Made by a program: the position numbers and the translations under genes
DNA from: Edaphochlamys debaryana
Taxonomy: Eukaryota > Chlorophyta > Chlorophyceae > Chlamydomonadales
Assembly: GCA_016858145.1 (NCBI GenBank)
Contig: JAEHOE010000071.1
Location: 310,001 to 374,000 of the forward strand
Length of the DNA stretch: 64,000 nucleotides
Reading direction: 5' to 3'
Shown here: piece after piece, positions 59,693 through 64,000 of the stretch
Position numbering within the stretch: position 1 is the first letter of the stretch
Layout: the number at the start of each line of letters is the position of its first letter
The notes under the pieces: model-generated
Databases searched by the model: none
What the model was told of the DNA's origin: nothing
Seen by the model: the letters and a program-made list of their open reading frames with translations, nothing else

Positions 59693-61008
59693 GGCGGACA
59701 GTCTCAAGCGCCAGACATCTGTGAGCAGCCGCTGTACCCAAACCAAGTAAGCTGTCGTAGAGGAACACTGTAGGCAAAAGGCCTCCACACATCAGCCGCG
59801 CGGTACGGCGCACTGGTGGGCGGCAACCGGCCCGCTGCGAGGGACCTGCCTCGGGCCCCGCGCGCCGGCCGTCGGCACCCGCGCCAGCCCCTCACGGACA
59901 GCCGCTCCTTCCGCATCAACAACGAAGCGATACACCGTTAACTCTGCGTTTCTTGCCAATCAGGTTTGGCTGGTACCACAGGGCACGCGACTTTGGCATG
60001 CCGCGCATGTTGAGGTAGGCATCCGAAGTCCCGTCGTGCAAGCGCCCGACGGCCCGCTCACCGGGATACCCAGGCAGAAAGTTTTAGCACGATCGCAGGT
60101 AGGGCCACCGCAAACACCAAATGCGCCTTCGGGCCGCTGTGGGCGAGCCGCGCCTCCCCGTCCCGCCCACCTTCTCACCCTTGGCCTCCTAGGATGGGGC
60201 ACCGAAGGGCGCACTGGCGCCAGCGCGCCAAAGTGGAAGGCGCCTGAAGGCGTGCCCTCCAGCACCATCACAAAGGCAAGGCCTGCCCCACTTCGCTCAA
60301 GCGCTCAATCGTATTTCAAGCGGGTGATTACCGGTATGCTTCGCTTCCAAGTCAAGACCGAGACCCGTCCTGTCCCCGACCAATCTGCAGCTGCTGCCGA
60401 CCGTCCCCCGCCAGGCCGCAACCTTACGACTCCGCAGTTGCATCCCCCCTGCCATCGCAGCGCCTTCTCGCTGCGGCTCTTGACCTCATTGTCAGACGCC
60501 TCCTGAGCCCCACAATCCGGACCGGACCAGACCCACGTCCAAGAGAGTTAGTCCTCTTGTCATCCCTGCTCCGTCTGCAAGGGACACTCACCCGCCCCCC
60601 CGCCCCCACACCCGATCTCAAAACACCGCCACCCCGAGTGCCTCATCTCCTGCAGCACTACCAGCACTACAGCTCATAACAAAAACTCACACGATATGCC
60701 GTCAAAACGTCTCGTTCGATTTGTCCGTCAACAATGCCGCGGATACCATCCGGGAGAGTCCGACAAGTGCTTCCCCTCATTTGCGCTGGCTTGCATGCCA
60801 CAACTCTCTTCGCAGAACTCGCCCATGGGACTTCCATCCCGCCCCCATCTGACCCCACCACCCCCGCAAAACAGTGCCATTCCCCAGGTTTCCCCCTTTC
60901 CCAACTTTTCCTTGCCCCACACAACCCCACTCATCCAGCAACTTCCCCCCTGCCACCCCCTCCCCCCCGCAACCCACCACGCACCCACCCCCGTAGCATC
61001 CTCCCCCC
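59693..61008. other. Intergenic region between genes F and G
   Basis: Holds the promoter of F and the 3' UTR of G. C-rich plus-strand stretches at 60840-61020 correspond to the G 3' UTR. I see no gene, RNA or clear TGTAA on the minus strand here. Confidence 0.5.
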
Positions 61009-63735
61009 TCACTCAAACACCCGGTCCGCCGACGCCCACACGTTCCACACGATTGTCCCGATGACGTACAGGCAGGCCGTCATCTGGAACACGGGCGTGA
61101 AGGACTGCGTGGCCTCCACGATGAAGCCAACCGCCGTAACGCCCACGATGCCGGACAGGCAGCCGAACGTGTTGCACAGCCCAAACATCTTGCCGGCGTG
61201 CCGGGGCGCAATATCCGACATGTTGGCCACGAAGCCGGCCTATGGGCAGGGGGGGGGGGCGGCGTCGGGGTGAGGGATGGGGAGCCGGAGGGAGGAGTGA
61301 GGTGGTGGTGGATGTGGGGTGCGGGGGTGGGGCGAATGTCGGGCATGCTGGCCACGAAGCCGGCGTAGTTGGGAGGTGACGCTGGAGGCGGGCCCGCAAA
61401 GCAGCTGTGAGCGGTCAGGGCGCACTGGGTGCGCGGTCTGTCAGGAGGCAGCAAGTGCGGGACACGCTTGCTACACCCCTGCATCGCCCCAGCGCTCCCC
61501 TGCCCAGCTCCACCCCAGCCTCACCCCAGGCGCAGGCACTCGCACCCCGCCCCACCTCAGCCCGCCGCTCCCCACCCCAGGCGCACCCAGTCGCGCCCCA
61601 CCCCACCCCTCGACCCCACCCCCACCCCCACCCCGGGCGCACCCCACCTGCCCCAGCGACGTGGTCCCCAGCGCCACCGTCATGCACGCCACCGCCAGCC
61701 CCGGGGTGACCCCCGGCTGCGACAGCACCATCAGGGCCACCGCGGGCACCATGAGCGCAACGGACTGCAGCGACTTGCGGACCGTCACCACGGGCACGCC
61801 GCGGGCCACCTAAGGGGTGGAAGGCAGGGAGGGAGCAGGAGGAGGGCAGGGGAAGAGACACATCAACCAGGCATGGAGGCTCCGACCTGCTCGCGCCCGC
61901 CAAGCACCAGCGCGTCCGCCAGGTAGCCCCAAGCGCAAATAGGCCGCCACCGCGTCCCGCAGGATGCCACAGGCGTGCATGCCTGCGTCGTCCGCCCTGC
62001 TCCGGATATTGCCTCAGCCTTTGCCCCAGCGCCCACCGCACCAGTGCGTCCGCCAGGAAGCCCGCCGCCGAGGACCCCACGGCCATGACCAGCCAGGGCA
62101 GGAAGGCCGTGAAGGAGCTGGAGCGGAGGTCGAAGCCCAGGGCCTGGGGGGGAGGGGGGAGAGGAGGGTGCGAGGGTGGAGGCGTGGGAGGGGAAGGAAG
62201 GGGGGTTGGAGTAGGGGAGCGAGGGGCAGGGGGGAGGGCAGCAGAGCCGAGACCGGCGCGCGGGCGCCAGCGCGGCAAGTTACTTCTCTACTAGGGAGGG
62301 GGAGGGGCAGAACTATGAGTTTGCGTGAGTGTCGGGGACGGTCGCCAGTCTTCGGAGCCAACCAACCAAGAACCTACCCGGTTGAAGTACGAGGGCATCC
62401 AGTTGAGGTAGATGAAGTAACCAAAGTGGTTGACCACGTTGACCACGATGATGGCCCACGTGGCGGATGACGTCAGCAGCGTCGCCGCCGTGATCTCGCC
62501 CGCCCTCTTCCCCGAGCCCGCCGCCGCCGCGGCCGCCGAGGCGGCGCTCCCCGGCCCGGGCCCCGCCGCCCCCGCATCCGCGGCTCCCGCTGCGCCCCCC
62601 GCGGTTGCGGCCGCACCCGCGTCCTTGCCAACGGCCTCACTCCCTGCGGTCCCAACGGGCCCAGTGCTAGAGCTGGAGCTAGGGCCAGAGCTAGGCAGCG
62701 CAGGGGCGGCGGCGGCGGCGGGGGCGGCGGCGGCCGGGGGCTTGGGCACCACGAGCAGCCAGAGGGCCAGCAGGGGCAGCCCCAGGGCGCCGAAGATGAA
62801 GAAGAGCCCCCGCCAGCCGAAGGCCAACAGGATGAGCGGGGAGAGGACCAGGCCCACCAGGTTGCCTAGGGAGGGAGGATGCACGACCGGGAGCAGGACC
62901 AGGTCAGGACCGGGCAGGCCCAGGGCGGGGGTAGGGCACCAATGGGGTTCAGAGCCCTCCAGCGCCCCGAACCTCTCATCAGCTGGAGCGCCTGCCCTCC
63001 ATAGTCCCGATGGTCCGCCCTCGTGGGGTCAAACTTGTTACCCCCCACCCCGAAGCCGCAGCGCATGTCCCCGGGTCTCTGGCGCCCTGGCCAAGTCAGG
63101 ACGGGTCGCGGCAACCCCGGCAGTGCGGCGAGGAGATGCCAGCAAGCCCCGCCCCGCTGCTTTTCGTCTGCCGTACGGCAAATGACTAAGGCCCCTTCCC
63201 CCAGTCCCCAACCGCCGCCCGCACCGCTGTGGAAGCCGGTGAAGCAGAAGCCCAGTGCACGGGCCTTGGCGGCGGGGGGCACGTAGGAGGCGACCAGGTT
63301 GGACATGGAGGGCAGCGCCACGCCCTCGCCCAGGCCCTGGGGCGGGAGGGGGGGGGGGGGTGGAGGCAGGGGGTGAGGGGGAGCGAGGGCGGGCGGTGAA
63401 TGCAGGCAACCTTGAGCCTGTGCTTCCCTCGCTAGCCGGCGCTGTCCCTCCCCCCTTTTGAAGCGGTCGGATCAACCCCTGCGGTTGAGACCACAACACC
63501 GCCGCTGCAGAGCCCTCTCCAATCCTCAGATTTCCCCCGCCCCTTCAGCCCCCCCTCCCTCCAGCCCCCCCACCGTGAGGAAGCGCGCAAAGAGCACCAC
63601 GGGTATGGCCAGCCCCGCCGCCAGCGTGCCCGGCGTCATGGCCAGCGGCAGCACCACCGAGGCCAGCGAGAACCAGGCGATGCCGGCCGCCAGCACAAGG
63701 CGCCCGCCGTAGCGGTCGGCCAGAGAGCCGCCCAC
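61009..63735 (-). CDS. Gene G: SLC17/ANTR-like major facilitator transporter (5' end outside window)
   Basis: Exons seen: 63735-63574, 63336-63225, 62865-62378, 62143 to about 62038, an unclear exon near 61990-61870, 61809-61648, 61239-61009. Visible hydrophobic segments include GGRLVLAAGIAWFSLASVVL, LILLAFGWRGLFFIFGALGL and WAIIVVNVVNHFGYFIYLNW. Signature-like blocks: GGSLADRYGG after the first helices, GLGEGVALPSMSNLVASYVP, TVRKSLQS and GLCNTFGCLSGIVG, which resemble plant anion/phosphate transporters (PHT4/ANTR, SLC17-like). Predicted to move phosphate or an organic anion across a membrane, possibly plastid; substrate and location are inference. The central loop carries an Ala/Gly/Ser-rich insert of about 90 residues. 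The motif LADALV occurs twice (62038 and 61912), leaving that exon border unresolved. The N-terminus and any transit peptide lie beyond 64000. Confidence 0.78.
61318..61366 (-). repeat. Partial duplicate of the last exon start of gene G
   Basis: Reads YAGFVASMPDI, close to AGFVANMSDI at the start of the real last exon (61239). It runs into Pro-rich nonsense and is probably an intronic relic. Confidence 0.55.
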
Positions 63736-64000
63736 CTGGGGGGTGTGTGGGGGGAGGAGGGGGAGTTTGGCTGAAGGACTGAGGACGGCTGAGACCGTCC
63801 GTCTAAGACACCCGGTGCGCAGAAAGCAAGGAGATGGCGCTTCTCCCGCAACCCACAGAAAGCAAGGAGATTTGCCCGCAACCCTCATACCGCACACCCA
63901 CATGCCATGCCCACCACCCAATCCGAGTGGCGCCCCGCCCTATGCGTAACCCAGGCAGCCCGCCCGCCCCTCCCCTTTCCTCCCCGCCCCACCAGCTGGG

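Noticed and set aside
62430..63185. Ala-rich plus-strand frame of 251 codons
   Set aside because: Antisense of the transporter exon and its low-complexity loop; high GC gives long empty frames.
1..64000. tRNA, rRNA or CRISPR arrays
   Set aside because: No cloverleaf, rRNA core or regularly spaced repeat was seen; introns and modular genes mark nuclear eukaryotic DNA.

Overview
The window is nuclear DNA of a GC-rich green alga of the Chlamydomonas/Volvox type. This is inferred from dense short GT-AG introns, (Ser/Pro)n linkers like those of hydroxyproline-rich cell-wall glycoproteins, candidate TGTAA polyadenylation signals, and a chromodomain Ty3-type retrotransposon with spliceosomal introns. 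The species cannot be named from sequence alone. All exon models were read by eye from splice sites and reading phase. For every complete gene of the main family the summed exon length is an exact multiple of three, which is a strong internal check.

About 60 kb is one tandem family of secreted, modular, multi-lectin proteins, called A to F here. Shared order of parts: signal peptide, EGF-like exon (C, D, E, F), a conserved cysteine-containing domain I cannot assign to a known family ('N-domain'; B to F), Pro-rich linkers, a beta-trefoil (ricin-B-type lectin fold) domain, a LamG/concanavalin-A-like jelly roll, another Pro-rich linker, and a C-terminal jacalin-like lectin domain. Gene A (minus, 3' end outside the window) has dropped the EGF and N-domain exons and carries six consecutive beta-trefoil units. 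Gene B (plus, 952 aa) is divergent from A and convergent with C. Genes C (976 aa), D (nonsense mutation, probable pseudogene), E (918 aa) and F (1,158 aa) are all on the minus strand, head to tail. No transmembrane anchor is visible, so these look like extracellular or cell-wall sugar-binding proteins. The ligand is unknown. Ricin here names a fold only; no toxin chain is present.

Between D and E lies a mobile-element complex (34.4-44.1 kb): a young Ty3/gypsy-like element with 429-bp LTRs, a tandem partial second copy after the 3' LTR, a 0.4-kb duplicate of gene D's promoter and first exon, and a 5'-truncated L1-like LINE inserted in that duplicate. The un-inserted version of the LINE target survives beside gene D.

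The right end (61.0-64.0 kb, minus) holds the 3' part of a major-facilitator gene of the SLC17/plant anion-phosphate transporter type, with small internal duplications that make one exon border unclear. Large intergenic stretches (11.8-13.0, 18.9-20.1, 25.6-29.2, 49.9-51.9, 59.7-61.0 kb) hold no gene I can support.
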